A DNA stretch of 64,000 bases, taken from the NCBI GenBank assembly GCA_028819845.1, contig JAPPKS010000014.1, positions 1 through 64,000 on the forward strand. The letters are read 5' to 3'. The translations under genes and the position numbers were made by a program. Of this stretch, positions 17,404 to 26,770 are shown piece after piece. The notes under the pieces are model-generated. The model had not been told where the DNA came from. It saw only the letters and a program-made list of their open reading frames with translations, and ran no database searches. Position 1 is the first letter of the stretch; each line of letters starts with the position of its first letter. The stretch comes from Candidatus Poribacteria bacterium (GTDB lineage: Bacteria; Poribacteria; WGA-4E; PCPOR2b).

Positions 17404-19974
17404 TCATGACCATGCCTCAATTAAGCTACCTTTAAGCCGATTCATTGACTTTTTTTCACTATCCTCGCCAGAAATTGGGCGAATGATGACCTTCACAGGG
17501 GTACCTTTTGACGGCACGGCATCCGTATTGACGCGGTATGTACGATCGTCCTTGCCACCCGGCAAGGGGTGATTAAAGATTGAATCCGGGTCGCGGTACA
17601 CCGCAATAATATTGTGGTATTTCTGCGCGGTGAATTGATTATTTTCGATACGTGCACCGGTGAATACCCAATGGGTCTGTTGCATCGGATGTTCTTTCAT
17701 GGCATTCCACACCAATTTATCAGCGCGATGGCGCACAACTTCGGTTCCTCGCTCCCATTCGACCCAAACCTCGGCTGAATCGCCCTGAGGTTGGCGGGGA
17801 TCGCCTTCGATTGTGAGGTTCATGCCCGGAGTCATGTCTAGTTCTATGAGTGCAAGCCAAATGTGGGAGGGTTCGGCATGGACCATAATGAGACTTTCAT
17901 GTGTCTTGCCAAATTTGCCAACGGCGAAAAATTCGAGGATGGTATCTCCGCTAATTATATTTATTTCGCCCGGTACAGTGACTTCGCGTTTGTTGAAATC
18001 AACTGTCACATCTCCCATACGGTGGACGCCATCGCTAATCTCGTGAGGGACTGGCGTCATATCAATGGCAGCAGCGGACTGGGGGCGAATATCCAACCCC
18101 TGTGACACGGTATTATTCTCGAGATCTAAATCGTCAATCCGTTTATCCGGATCAACAAGAACATAGATTTCACGGCTTCCCTTCTCGGTGGGTACCCAGT
18201 TAACCGTGGTGGTGGTCTCGTAAAGATCCCGATGAAAGATGACCTCCTGATCGGCGATTTTTTTGCCATCCCGTTCCGGATTTCCATCGTAGAAATCTAC
18301 CTTCACGATAGACTCATCGGGTTGAATACCCGTATTTGTCAGGGTTACGCTAATTCGGACCGGCTCACCGACACGCGGAGCAGGCGGAGAAAAGCGAAGG
18401 CTCCTATGAACAGCGCCGAAGTTAGGCGAGGTGGGGCGCGGTAGGGCGCGAGCCAAAAACATCAATGCGAAACAGGTCGTTGGGAAATAGTCTTCGTGAT
18501 CAATCCAGCGTCCATCAGGTTGCTGCACGGCGACGAGCATGTTCGATATTTCCTGGTACCAATCATGCCCGGCAAGCGTCTCCAACTTGGGAGGGATGTC
18601 GCAGAATCGCTGCAGCGAAACAAGATAGTAATAGTGCCATGAAATCGATCCAGGATTGCGAGTGAGCGACCAATTCTCCTTAACCCACGCCTGCCCTTTC
18701 CGGATTTGCGGGTCTTCCGCTGGGACGCCGCAAGCCCGAAGCGCCCAAAGACCGGTTCCAGTCATACTGCCGTAGACTCCCTCCGCCCAAGGCGATCCGC
18801 CATCAACAAGATTGTAGACCCAGCCGCCGCTTTCCATCTGATTACGTCGAATCCACTTTTCGGCGCGCTCCCATGTATCCCGCGGAATGTCAAGCCCCCA
18901 CTGTTTCGCAGCGTAGAGTGCATAAATTACCATGTGCATATGTGCTCCATCCGCGGTTGTCCCATACCCCCAACCGCCATCGTCTCTTGGGTCCCGGAAT
19001 TCATCACCTTTAACCGGCAATTGGTTTCTGACAAGCTGATTTACCGCAACCTGGGCGCGCTGACGGTATGTCGAATCATTCGCAGCGACAAGCGCGGGCA
19101 GTATGATTGCGAGTTGATAAACTTGCAAACTGTTCATATCCTGATGCGTTAAAAATTCCAACCCTTCTTGTACAACAGGATCTGAGACGGTGACACCCGC
19201 CGAAAGCAGCGTCAGTAAAGCAATCGCGGTTTCTTGCCGACTGTCTTCTCCAAAATCCCATGCAGGACCATGCAGAAGATTTTCTGGCAGCCCTTTCAGG
19301 TTTGCACCGCAGATGATACAGATAGAGATAAGCTGATTTTCAGTTCCACATTGCACACAAGTTCGGCTGTGCTTTCCTTGTTGGGCTTTGACCCATTTCA
19401 CACCTTTCTGAATTGCGGTTTGAATCTGTGCCGGTGTTGCTCTAGGGTATGTACGCGGCGTTGCTGTAATAGATGTGTGGGCTGTGTTGTTTTCCCGGTT
19501 TACCTCTTTAATCTCTTTGTCATCGCCGGGTGGGTTAACGACAGCATAAACCTCAACCGTACCAGGCGGAGGCCGCCATTGTGTCTTTACGCTGTCAGAT
19601 TTGCCGGGAGCTAGCCCAAAGATTGCATCTCTGCAAAGAATACGAAGGGGCTTTTTCGCCGGATTATCCACGTTAGGATTGCCTTCGTAAAGATTTACAA
19701 CAAGGTCTTCATTGCGCGTTGACGCTGCCTCTCCGATGTTCTTCACCGTGACACGGATTGTTATTTCCTCGCCTTCGAGCGGCGACGGATTGGAAAATGT
19801 GATACTCGCCGCATCTACCGAAAAATCCGGCATCGCTGCTGCTAGTGCTAGGGTACCAACAGCGAAGAGAAAGAGCGCAAATAGGAGAAAAAAGGAAAAT
19901 ACTTTACACACAATAGTCCTCAAATCTAACCGAAAAATGGTGTAAAAGCTGCACGAGAGAATTGAGGTAGACAA
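17404..19974 (-). CDS. Large secreted CARDB and alpha-toroid protein with zinc ribbon
   Basis: An 856-residue protein. Residues about 24-47 are an export signal. A CARDB-type beta-sandwich follows (about 50-172, ITIRVTVKNIGEA), then a short zinc-ribbon-like Cys set (Cys206, Cys209, Cys219, Cys222), then a long helical region (about 180-545) with prenyltransferase/squalene-cyclase-like toroid repeats such as GGWGYGTTADGAHMHMVIYAL. A second CARDB domain (about 550-655) and an unassigned C-terminal part complete it. It may be a cell-surface binding or processing protein. The catalytic DxDD motif of cyclases was not seen, so cyclase activity is doubtful. Confidence 0.55.
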   Translation of the reverse strand: MSTSILSCSFYTIFRLDLRTIVCKVFSFFLLFALFLFAVGTLALAAAMPDFSVDAASITFSNPSPLEGEEITIRVTVKNIGEAASTRNEDLVVNLYEGNPNVDNPAKKPLRILCRDAIFGLAPGKSDSVKTQWRPPPGTVEVYAVVNPPGDDKEIKEVNRENNTAHTSITATPRTYPRATPAQIQTAIQKGVKWVKAQQGKHSRTCVQCGTENQLISICIICGANLKGLPENLLHGPAWDFGEDSRQETAIALLTLLSAGVTVSDPVVQEGLEFLTHQDMNSLQVYQLAIILPALVAANDSTYRQRAQVAVNQLVRNQLPVKGDEFRDPRDDGGWGYGTTADGAHMHMVIYALYAAKQWGLDIPRDTWERAEKWIRRNQMESGGWVYNLVDGGSPWAEGVYGSMTGTGLWALRACGVPAEDPQIRKGQAWVKENWSLTRNPGSISWHYYYLVSLQRFCDIPPKLETLAGHDWYQEISNMLVAVQQPDGRWIDHEDYFPTTCFALMFLARALPRPTSPNFGAVHRSLRFSPPAPRVGEPVRISVTLTNTGIQPDESIVKVDFYDGNPERDGKKIADQEVIFHRDLYETTTTVNWVPTEKGSREIYVLVDPDKRIDDLDLENNTVSQGLDIRPQSAAAIDMTPVPHEISDGVHRMGDVTVDFNKREVTVPGEINIISGDTILEFFAVGKFGKTHESLIMVHAEPSHIWLALIELDMTPGMNLTIEGDPRQPQGDSAEVWVEWERGTEVVRHRADKLVWNAMKEHPMQQTHWVFTGARIENNQFTAQKYHNIIAVYRDPDSIFNHPLPGGKDDRTYRVNTDAVPSKGTPVKVIIRPISGEDSEKKSMNRLKGSLIEAWS

Positions 19975-20130
19975 TCCATGCAGGCTTTCTGTACAGGTTT
20001 GGACTTGTTATCTACATACTTGGTGTGCAACTCAAATAGTATTCCGGGAGGATTAATCTTAAAGCAGCGCAAACATGGCGGGTCACGAACCCAATTCACT
20101 GGTTCAATTGCTGAAATATGGACACGTGTC

Positions 20131-21099
20131 TTATTCGCCTGGCCAATAACCCACGGAAACGTAGGATGGCATTTGAATTTCGCTGGTTCCAAACAACTTA
20201 CGCCCGTCCGCCGAGAATTTGCTGACCTCGCCTTGAAAGGTCGATCCAAGCTGATCCGCAATCCAAAGACTGCCGTCTTTCGGATCAAGACTAATTGCCA
20301 GGATTGCCAGCCCAACGTTTTGGATTTCCTTAATCCTCTGACCGTTGGCGGAGAGCTTAATCAACGAGGAGGAATCGGCGACAACCCAAAGGCTGCCATC
20401 TTGAGAATTAACCTGCGGTGAAGTCGGCAATGGGATATCGGTGAGACGCACAAGTTCGTGACCATTAGCGTCTAGTTTAACAAGAATATTCGCCTGCATA
20501 TCCGCCACCCATGCATCGCCCGTTTTCGAATTAACAGTAACGTATTTTGGTTCGGTTAGCTTCGCCGGAGAGGTTACCACAAGCGCCCCGCTGGAATCAT
20601 AACGAGCGATTTTCCCTCTGGAGTCGGTTACCCAGCAACTCCCATCGGTTAGATTGACCGCAACTTCTGGTTCGTACACGCCGTCGATTGTGGCGAGGAC
20701 CTGACCCGCCGCCGACACCTTGACGACAACGTCAAGCCCACCTATCCATGCGGTGCCATCCACCGGATTGACTGATACGGAGTGGGGGCGTTTGATGTTC
20801 GGAATTGCAATAAACTCGCCGCTGGAAGGGTTAAACTTGTAGACCGAATTCGCAGCCGATACTGCAATCCACACAGTACCATCCCTGGGATTGACCTCCG
20901 CAGTTTGTGCCTGAGTAAGATTGGGAATTGCTCTTTGGTCTGCTTTACCATCCGGATAGAGTTTGCGAACGGTATCACCATTACTGACCACCCAACATTC
21001 CCCGTTGTATTCGGCATGAAGGTTGTTAATCAACAAAACAGCGATTAACAATACGATTATTGTGGCAATCAACGAAGTCCTTAAGAAGTTCTTCTGCAT
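20131..21099 (-). CDS. Secreted NHL/SMP-30-type beta-propeller protein
   Basis: A 322-residue protein with a signal peptide (SLIATIIVLLIAVLLINNLHA) and about six repeats of the form VNPxDGTxWI, for example VNPRDGTVWIAVS and VNPVDGTAWIGGL, each a blade of a propeller. Such proteins are exported and bind ligands or act as lactonase- or lyase-like enzymes; no catalytic residues can be assigned. GGAGAAC upstream supports the ATG at 21099. It is the first gene of a possible minus-strand run with the CARDB protein, 156 bases apart. Confidence 0.6.
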   Translation of the reverse strand: MQKNFLRTSLIATIIVLLIAVLLINNLHAEYNGECWVVSNGDTVRKLYPDGKADQRAIPNLTQAQTAEVNPRDGTVWIAVSAANSVYKFNPSSGEFIAIPNIKRPHSVSVNPVDGTAWIGGLDVVVKVSAAGQVLATIDGVYEPEVAVNLTDGSCWVTDSRGKIARYDSSGALVVTSPAKLTEPKYVTVNSKTGDAWVADMQANILVKLDANGHELVRLTDIPLPTSPQVNSQDGSLWVVADSSSLIKLSANGQRIKEIQNVGLAILAISLDPKDGSLWIADQLGSTFQGEVSKFSADGRKLFGTSEIQMPSYVSVGYWPGE

Positions 21100-21413
21100 T
21101 TTTGTTCTCCTATCAATAAAAATCCACATTAGTTGTTGTAGGACGAATCTGTAATAAATGATAACAGCGATAGATTATCATATTTCCGCTACCGTGTACA
21201 AGCATTTTTGATGCTAATCCTAAAGGGCAAATCTAAGTTTAGCAATGCAAAACGGCGATGAATCTTGCTTGGGTATAACCGCAATCCACGCTTCAAGTTT
21301 TCTCGAAAACTGTTCTTCTTGACGACCGGCACTCAGAAAAAGTTTATGCGGTGTTTGAAGGGGGATATGGTATAATGCTCAAGATATCAAGTGTTACCGA
21401 GAGAACGCATACA
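21100..21413. other. Divergent intergenic region with a TATAAT box
   Basis: The region of 314 bases separates the propeller gene from the ABC-2 permease gene. A perfect TATAAT is at 21371-21376 on the plus strand, 38 bases before the chosen permease start, but no good -35 is found at the right distance. No other element was recognised. Confidence 0.4.
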
Positions 21414-22184
21414 ATGATTGCACTCATTCTTAAGGAGTTGCGTTTTTATTTTCATCAGCCTAAATTTCGCCGCATTCAGTTCGTCATCTTATGCGTGCTT
21501 GCGCTTTCGTTATTTGCAGCGGCATTTGAGCTATTCGCGGCAAGCCAAACACAGCCCCAGACTCGCATGGGTGAAGGTGTATATGCAACATCTGTACTTG
21601 TCTTCTTCCTCACCATCATTGCTCTTGCTGTTCCGCATCTAGCCATAGAGACGTTTCAATCCGAACGGTTATCCACCAACTGGGATCTGCTCAAAACCAC
21701 GCCGCTGCGCACATGGCGGATTCTGCTGGGGAAGTTAATTGGGGCAATCCTCGGAACGCTGTGGATCGTCTGGCTCACCATCCCGCTATTTTGGCTTTCG
21801 GTTTACACAGGCGGATTGGGGCTTCGGCAACTCCTGCAATGCGCCCTAGTGTTTACCGCTGCGATTACGTTGTTCTACTTTATCGGCTTTATCTTGACCC
21901 TGTTCGGCACCCACATTACCGCAATTTCGCGAAGTTACGCCGTGGTGTTATCGATTATTTTTGTGCCGTTGATTGTATCGCAGATGCCAATTACCGCTCC
22001 GCGCTTTGAGGAGGTGCTGAGGTTGTTAAGTCCCCTGTGCGTCCTAATTGCTGTCGTCAAATCTGAAACGCACACTTCAATGGGAATCGCACCGATTTGG
22101 GTCTGGATGACAGGATTTTACGCCATACTGTCCGCCATGTTGTTCTGGATATTGAACCGACTCATCGCAAAAAGGGATTCGTGA
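21414..22184 (+). CDS. ABC-2 type transporter permease
   Basis: A 256-residue protein with about six membrane helices and the usual ABC-2 features: the opening IALILKELRFYFHQPKFR on the cytoplasmic side, then AIETFQSERLSTNWDLLKTTPLRTWRILLGKL, the coupling region near helix two. It would be the membrane half of an ABC exporter. No ATP-binding partner is next to it, so the ATPase must be elsewhere. A longer reading from a GTG at 21351 is possible, but a TATAAT at 21371 suggests the ATG at 21414. Confidence 0.7.
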   Translation: MIALILKELRFYFHQPKFRRIQFVILCVLALSLFAAAFELFAASQTQPQTRMGEGVYATSVLVFFLTIIALAVPHLAIETFQSERLSTNWDLLKTTPLRTWRILLGKLIGAILGTLWIVWLTIPLFWLSVYTGGLGLRQLLQCALVFTAAITLFYFIGFILTLFGTHITAISRSYAVVLSIIFVPLIVSQMPITAPRFEEVLRLLSPLCVLIAVVKSETHTSMGIAPIWVWMTGFYAILSAMLFWILNRLIAKRDS

Positions 22185-22236
22185 GGCTTCCTGTGAATCT
22201 CGCCGGTGTGACGATTCTAACGATTGGGCAGGAATT

Positions 22237-23835
22237 TTACACCGCACGCGCCACACTTTCAATCAATGCGGGCGGCTGCTTAAAATCAGGTGCGCTCATA
22301 ATACCCATTGCGTCCTGAACATACTCTTTTCGTTTCATGCCGTTTAACACAACAGAGACGCCCGGGGATGAAGTCACAAAATTCAGCGCCTTTTGAGAAA
22401 GTGTGAACATTTTCTCCTCATCTGAGAGACGTCTATCCACCGCGTGCTGAATGGGTTCAACTTTTTCAGCCTCCCTGCGATTAAAGATGTCCGTCAGAAT
22501 GGCGAACAGCGCGTTGAGCGCCTCTACGTACTGTTGCAGCAATACCTTCCATTGGGCGTGCACTTCGTGTGAACAAACCTCGGCGGTCTTTTTTAAGTAT
22601 CCATTAATCTCGGGGATGAGACTTCTGTATAAGATTTGTTCCCAATGGTCTCGACTTTGGACATGCGGGAGAAGTTGGGGAAGCTGCTGCGAAACGTCAT
22701 AAAAGAGGTTGAATTTTACCTGATTACGCACCGAATCGAAAATTCCCCAACTTTTTAACACACCTTCAAGCTTTGTTTCAATTTGACTGAACTGGCGTTC
22801 TGCGTTGGAAATCTCTGCGGGATAATCCAGGTTTGGATCGTAAGGAGGTTGCGCCAAACGGGTCATGTGGTTATTCACAATGGCGTTGAGCGGGCGATTC
22901 ACGAGGACGCCAATTTCAAGAGACTGTGCACGTTCAAGCACGGAGACGTCTTTTCCGTCAATCTCACTGTTTACCGTCGTCAACGCTCCATGTTCAAAAA
23001 GGTTATACGGGAGTTGAATCACCTTGAAGTGATTTGCGCGGCTATTCCCATGCACGGCCGCGCCCGCGTTGCAAGCAGCCTCATAGACACGGTCTATCGA
23101 GGTATGCTCAAAATCAGTTCTCGGCGCTGGAAACGTGTTCGACGAAATGCCGTAGCAGCGAATTTTACCGTCGAGCGCGAGCTGCTCCATTTGTACGAAA
23201 GCACGATAAACGCGATTGTAATACGCCTCTTGGCTATCGTTGAAGTCAGCAGAACTCCTGGTGTGTTTTTGGGCGTCAGATAGAAAATACTCCGGGTTAT
23301 GCAGGAGATAAACATCAATTGACTCAAGCCCTAACCGGTTGGCACTATGGTTCCACTGATCAATCAAGAAATCAGGGTGGATACAGTGCCAGCAGCCATC
23401 CATATACTTGACGACCTCTGGGTAAGGCTGTCCCGCGCGTTCCCGCCGCATCGCATCATCCAAATTCTTCCCCTGCATATAACCGACCTTGGAGACAACA
23501 ATGATTTCCTCACGCCGAATTTTTTCAGCCGCGATAAGGTTGCGGAGGACATTTCCAATCAATGTTTCGCTGCCGCCGTCAGTGTAGTTACTCGACGTAT
23601 CAATCAGGTTACAACCTGCTTCAATCGCATTCGTTAGCGTCGTGAAATGTTCTTCAGATTGATTGTGAACGCGGTAGCAACCGTAGCCGACCTTAGACGT
23701 CATTAGATTGGTACCAGCGAGGGAACGGTACGCACTTTGCTCGAAAGATGGATATCGTGTTCGCATCCGGTTGGCGAACGTCAAGGTAGCTTCGCGGGTC
23801 GCATAGCCGGTGATTTTGGATTTCTTTGGCGGCAT
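22237..23835 (-). CDS. Aldo/keto reductase with a long C-terminal extension
   Basis: A 532-residue protein. Residues about 35-340 are an aldo/keto reductase TIM barrel with the catalytic set Asp79, Tyr84, Lys116 and His179 (LIDTSSNYTDGG, VVSKVG, YLLHNPEY). The family uses NADPH to reduce carbonyls. The protein is about 200 residues longer than usual; part of this lies after an internal helical segment (about 345-470) of unknown function, followed by the normal barrel ending (VVLNGMKRKEYVQDA). So the extra part is an insertion rather than a simple tail. Convergent with the permease gene. Confidence 0.7.
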   Translation of the reverse strand: MPPKKSKITGYATREATLTFANRMRTRYPSFEQSAYRSLAGTNLMTSKVGYGCYRVHNQSEEHFTTLTNAIEAGCNLIDTSSNYTDGGSETLIGNVLRNLIAAEKIRREEIIVVSKVGYMQGKNLDDAMRRERAGQPYPEVVKYMDGCWHCIHPDFLIDQWNHSANRLGLESIDVYLLHNPEYFLSDAQKHTRSSADFNDSQEAYYNRVYRAFVQMEQLALDGKIRCYGISSNTFPAPRTDFEHTSIDRVYEAACNAGAAVHGNSRANHFKVIQLPYNLFEHGALTTVNSEIDGKDVSVLERAQSLEIGVLVNRPLNAIVNNHMTRLAQPPYDPNLDYPAEISNAERQFSQIETKLEGVLKSWGIFDSVRNQVKFNLFYDVSQQLPQLLPHVQSRDHWEQILYRSLIPEINGYLKKTAEVCSHEVHAQWKVLLQQYVEALNALFAILTDIFNRREAEKVEPIQHAVDRRLSDEEKMFTLSQKALNFVTSSPGVSVVLNGMKRKEYVQDAMGIMSAPDFKQPPALIESVARAV

Positions 23836-23946
23836 TGATTCTCCTTGGCACTGAAACTTTCAAATTCAGGTGCAATGTTGGGAAGATATTTCATTTGCGC
23901 GATGCCGGACTAGGGCAGGCTGGAAATCCTTCTCTCCCATTTTCCA

Positions 23947-24882
23947 TCAGTGATGGGACAAATTACATAGGAGGTTCCCTTGCTGGGCGCAAGCGATGCG
24001 CTCAATCTGAATCGTCGTATGGAAGATACCAAATTGTGTTTGGAGTTCACGAGTAATTTGCTGTCGGAGCTCATTTGCGGATTCTTCGGTGTGGTCCTCC
24101 AAAACGACATGTGCACTGAGTGCATAATAGTTGGAACACAAAGACCAGATGTGCATATCGTGTATATCTTTTATGGGATAGATACTGCAGATATGCTTGG
24201 CTACGGTTTGGGCGTCCGCGTGTTTCGGCGAAGCCTCCAAGAGAATGTGAGTGGATTCTTTTGCGACCCGCCAAGCTCCAATAAGAATAACCAGAGCTAT
24301 GATACAACTCAGAATCGGATCGACCACGTACCAGTTCGTCCAGTACATGAGCGCCCCGCCAGCGATTACTGCGAAAGAGGAGAGTGTGTCTCCGATGACA
24401 TGAAGCATAGCACTCCGTACATTAAGGTTTCTACGCCCTTCCCCGTGAAAGAGCCACACGATGAGCACATTGGCGGTAAAGCCAATACATGCAACCACAA
24501 GCATAGCCAGACTCTCGACAGGCTCCGGTTGTTTAAATCGCTGTACGGCTTCATAAATGATCCATCCTGAAATTACAAACAGTGAAATCCCATTGATGAA
24601 TGCAGCGAAGACTTCCGTTCGGTGGAACCCATAAGTCCGAGAGTGCGTTGCGGGACGTGTTGACAGATAGATTGCCAGCCAGCTTATTGACAATGCGAGC
24701 ACATCTGAAAACACATGCGCCGCATCGCTCAATAACGCTAGGCTGTTCGACAGAATCCCGCCCACCACCTCCACGAGAAACACAACACCCGTGAACAGAA
24801 GCGCGAATCGGAATTTACGCTGAAGATGGTGTTGATGGCGGTGGTCGTTTGTGTTCTCTTCAACAACTTGAGGTTGATTCAT
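23947..24882 (-). CDS. CDF-family cation (zinc) efflux transporter
   Basis: A 311-residue inner-membrane protein with six membrane helices and a His-rich N terminus (HRHQHH). The transport-site residues of the CDF family are seen: Asp53, His56 and Asp60 in helix two (SDAAHVFSD), and His161 and Asp165 in helix five (HVIGD). The C-terminal cytoplasmic domain has the usual fold (KDIHDMHIWSL). It exports zinc or related metals in exchange for protons (ZitB/CzcD type). The ATG at 24882 is preceded by AAGAGG at a good distance; the upstream TTG is less likely. Confidence 0.85.
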   Translation of the reverse strand: MNQPQVVEENTNDHRHQHHLQRKFRFALLFTGVVFLVEVVGGILSNSLALLSDAAHVFSDVLALSISWLAIYLSTRPATHSRTYGFHRTEVFAAFINGISLFVISGWIIYEAVQRFKQPEPVESLAMLVVACIGFTANVLIVWLFHGEGRRNLNVRSAMLHVIGDTLSSFAVIAGGALMYWTNWYVVDPILSCIIALVILIGAWRVAKESTHILLEASPKHADAQTVAKHICSIYPIKDIHDMHIWSLCSNYYALSAHVVLEDHTEESANELRQQITRELQTQFGIFHTTIQIERIACAQQGNLLCNLSHH

Positions 24883-25005
24883 ACCATGCCTCTTGTGCCT
24901 CAAAAGAACGGTGAATCAATCGATAGCCCAGTTTTGAACCGGCAGAATATCCCTAGACTCTAGTATGCTGTCAGACTTTTTCGGACGGGTACTATTTTTA
25001 CAGTT

Positions 25006-25380
25006 TCAAGCCTCGTCTGAAGCTGTTTTAGCAGTGTCAGGGCTCTTTGTATCACTGCTTTTTGTATCGGCGTTCTTGGTGTCACTGCTTTTCGTTTCGC
25101 TGCTCTTACTATCACTTTTCTTACCATCGCTGCTCTTGCTGGCGTCGGTGCCGCTAGATGAAGCATCCCGATCTTTCTTTTCAGCCTCCTTGTAGCTTCC
25201 ATCCCGGTAATCCGTCGAGTAGAACCCCGATCCCTTAAAAATCAATCCTGCTCCTGCGCCAATCAACCGTTTGACCTTGCCTTCGCACTCCGGGCAATCT
25301 TGAATTGCTTCTTCGGTCATGCTTTGAAAACGCTCAAATCGTGTGCTGCAATCAAAACATTTGTATTCGTATGTCGGCAT
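25006..25380 (-). CDS. FmdB-type zinc-ribbon protein with a repetitive tail
   Basis: A 124-residue protein. Residues 1-60 form the FmdB-type regulatory zinc ribbon (MPTYEYKCFDC, DCPECEGKV) with Cys8, Cys11, Cys29 and Cys32. From about residue 72 the sequence becomes a low-complexity tail built of repeats like SSDTK, coded by short repeats of about 15 bases. Family members are small and of uncertain role, often in translation or gene regulation. The tail is disordered and rich in Ser, Asp and Lys. Confidence 0.75.
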   Translation of the reverse strand: MPTYEYKCFDCSTRFERFQSMTEEAIQDCPECEGKVKRLIGAGAGLIFKGSGFYSTDYRDGSYKEAEKKDRDASSSGTDASKSSDGKKSDSKSSETKSSDTKNADTKSSDTKSPDTAKTASDEA

Positions 25381-25570
25381 ACGCTAATTTCCTTCGTGCA
25401 CTGCCTCTACCGTGAATCTTGCAAAACTCCGGCAAGCCGATATATTTTAACTGTCGGTATTTTGCGTGTCAAGCAGATTTGCAAACGGGCATAGCGACGT
25501 GTGGGAAGAGACATTACCACCGGTTTGGAAAGCACGGCTTGTTGATATCCCGGAAAGCGGAATTTTGAAG

Positions 25571-25599
25571 TTGTTCATCATTTAGTTTCGTGTTACACT
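25571..25599 (+). promoter_or_regulatory. Putative sigma-70-type promoter
   Basis: TTGTTC at 25571-25576 and TACACT at 25594-25599 are 17 bases apart. They lie 37 bases before the XRE-MBL gene, a plausible distance for its promoter. Confidence 0.4.
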
Positions 25600-25635
25600 A
25601 CTTTTCCAAATTATCAAGAAGGAGAAGAACTCGTT

Positions 25636-26472
25636 ATGGCTTATGCACTTGAAGATGAATTTGGAGATATCATCGGGAAAGCGAGGCGCGGCCTAGGTTT
25701 AAGCACGGCTCAAATCGCAGACGCAACTGGCCTCACCGAGGCACAATTGTCACAGATGGAAGACTACACCCTAAAGCCAACAGAAAATAAAACTCATATA
25801 ATCGCTCGAGCGTTAAATCTTGACGGCGCAAAATTGGTTGACATTGCGATGGAACGCTGGGCACCAGAACCTGTTCAACCGGGATACGACGATGCTTTGG
25901 AAGTAGTCACCGTCAGCGCAAATGTTGGCGGTTATCCGGTTAACGCTTATATTTTGGTTTGCAACGATACTAATAACGCAGCAATAATCGATACGGCTGC
26001 GCATCCAGATGTCATCCTCCAAAAAATCCAGGACATTGGGGTTACCCCGACTGTAATCTTGTTGACGCACGCGCACAGCGATCACGCGGACGGGTTGCCG
26101 TCAATTGAAAACGCAACGGGTTGCCCAACTTATATCCACGCGGATGAGCCGAAACCTCAAAGCAGCCAGCAACTCAGGTTGCTGAAGCATGGCGATGTAG
26201 TGAGCGTCGGCAATCTCACGGTGGAAACACTCGACACACCAGGACACACGCCTGGCGGTTGCAGTTTTTACACGCGCACCACGGCGATTGTCGGCGACGC
26301 AATTTTTGCGGGTTCGGTAGGCGGTCCAAATATTTCGTATAGGCAAGAAATTTCAAGCGTTCAAAATCATCTTCTCTCGCTTCCCGATGATGTGAAACTC
26401 TTCCCCGGACACGGCCCTCCCACAACTGTAGGAGAAGAAAAAAAACATAACCCTTTTTTCGTCAGCCTATAA
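25636..26472 (+). CDS. XRE helix-turn-helix fused to an MBL-fold hydrolase
   Basis: A 278-residue two-domain protein. Residues about 10-70 form an XRE/Cro-type helix-turn-helix (LGLSTAQIADATGLTEAQLSQME). From about 85 onward lies a complete MBL domain with HAHSDH (His145, His147, Asp149, His150), His204 in TPGHT, Asp221 in VGDAIF, and His259 in FPGHG, so the zinc sites look intact. It may be an enzyme that also binds DNA, or a regulator sensing a metabolite. AAGGAG lies before the ATG. The XRE part could alternatively be a protein-binding helix bundle. Confidence 0.7.
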   Translation: MAYALEDEFGDIIGKARRGLGLSTAQIADATGLTEAQLSQMEDYTLKPTENKTHIIARALNLDGAKLVDIAMERWAPEPVQPGYDDALEVVTVSANVGGYPVNAYILVCNDTNNAAIIDTAAHPDVILQKIQDIGVTPTVILLTHAHSDHADGLPSIENATGCPTYIHADEPKPQSSQQLRLLKHGDVVSVGNLTVETLDTPGHTPGGCSFYTRTTAIVGDAIFAGSVGGPNISYRQEISSVQNHLLSLPDDVKLFPGHGPPTTVGEEKKHNPFFVSL

Positions 26473-26770
26473 TCATTGATTAGGATTTGTTGACATTTGG
26501 CAATTTGAATCCATTTCCATGCCGCGAGTAATTGGGCAGGCACAAGACCTGCCCCTACATAATCCTTGTAGGGGCAACCCTTTCGGTTGCCCTTTTACGT
26601 CAGACATCGCCCCGACTTGGGTTTTTGGCGAATTACACGGTCGTATGTTGCATTAGCCAAACCAAAAAATCAACACGACCTAGTATATTTGAATGAGGCG
26701 GTTATGAAACTCTAGAAAATGCCAAAAATTGTATGAAGGGTGGTTCATATCCCAAAATGGGAGAAACGGA
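26473..26770. other. Intergenic region rich in hairpin repeats
   Basis: The stretch of 298 bases holds two adjacent hairpins: GGGCAGG...CCTGCCC at 26534-26554 and GGGCAACC...GGTTGCCC at 26572-26592, followed by a segment ending TTTTTGGCGAATTACACGG that recurs in similar form near 53300. No gene is seen. Confidence 0.55.
26534..26640. repeat. Dispersed hairpin repeat, copy 1
   Basis: This copy contains TTGTAGGGGCAACC followed by a perfect eight-base-pair stem and a tail with GGGTTTTTGGCGAAT. A second copy lies at 53246-53322. Both are intergenic and about 80-100 bases long, so this is a dispersed non-coding repeat family. Confidence 0.55.

Noticed and set aside
17404-19974. Reading the toroid protein as an active squalene-hopene cyclase
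   Set aside because: The DxDD catalytic motif was not seen and the gene carries CARDB domains and a signal peptide, so only the fold is shared.
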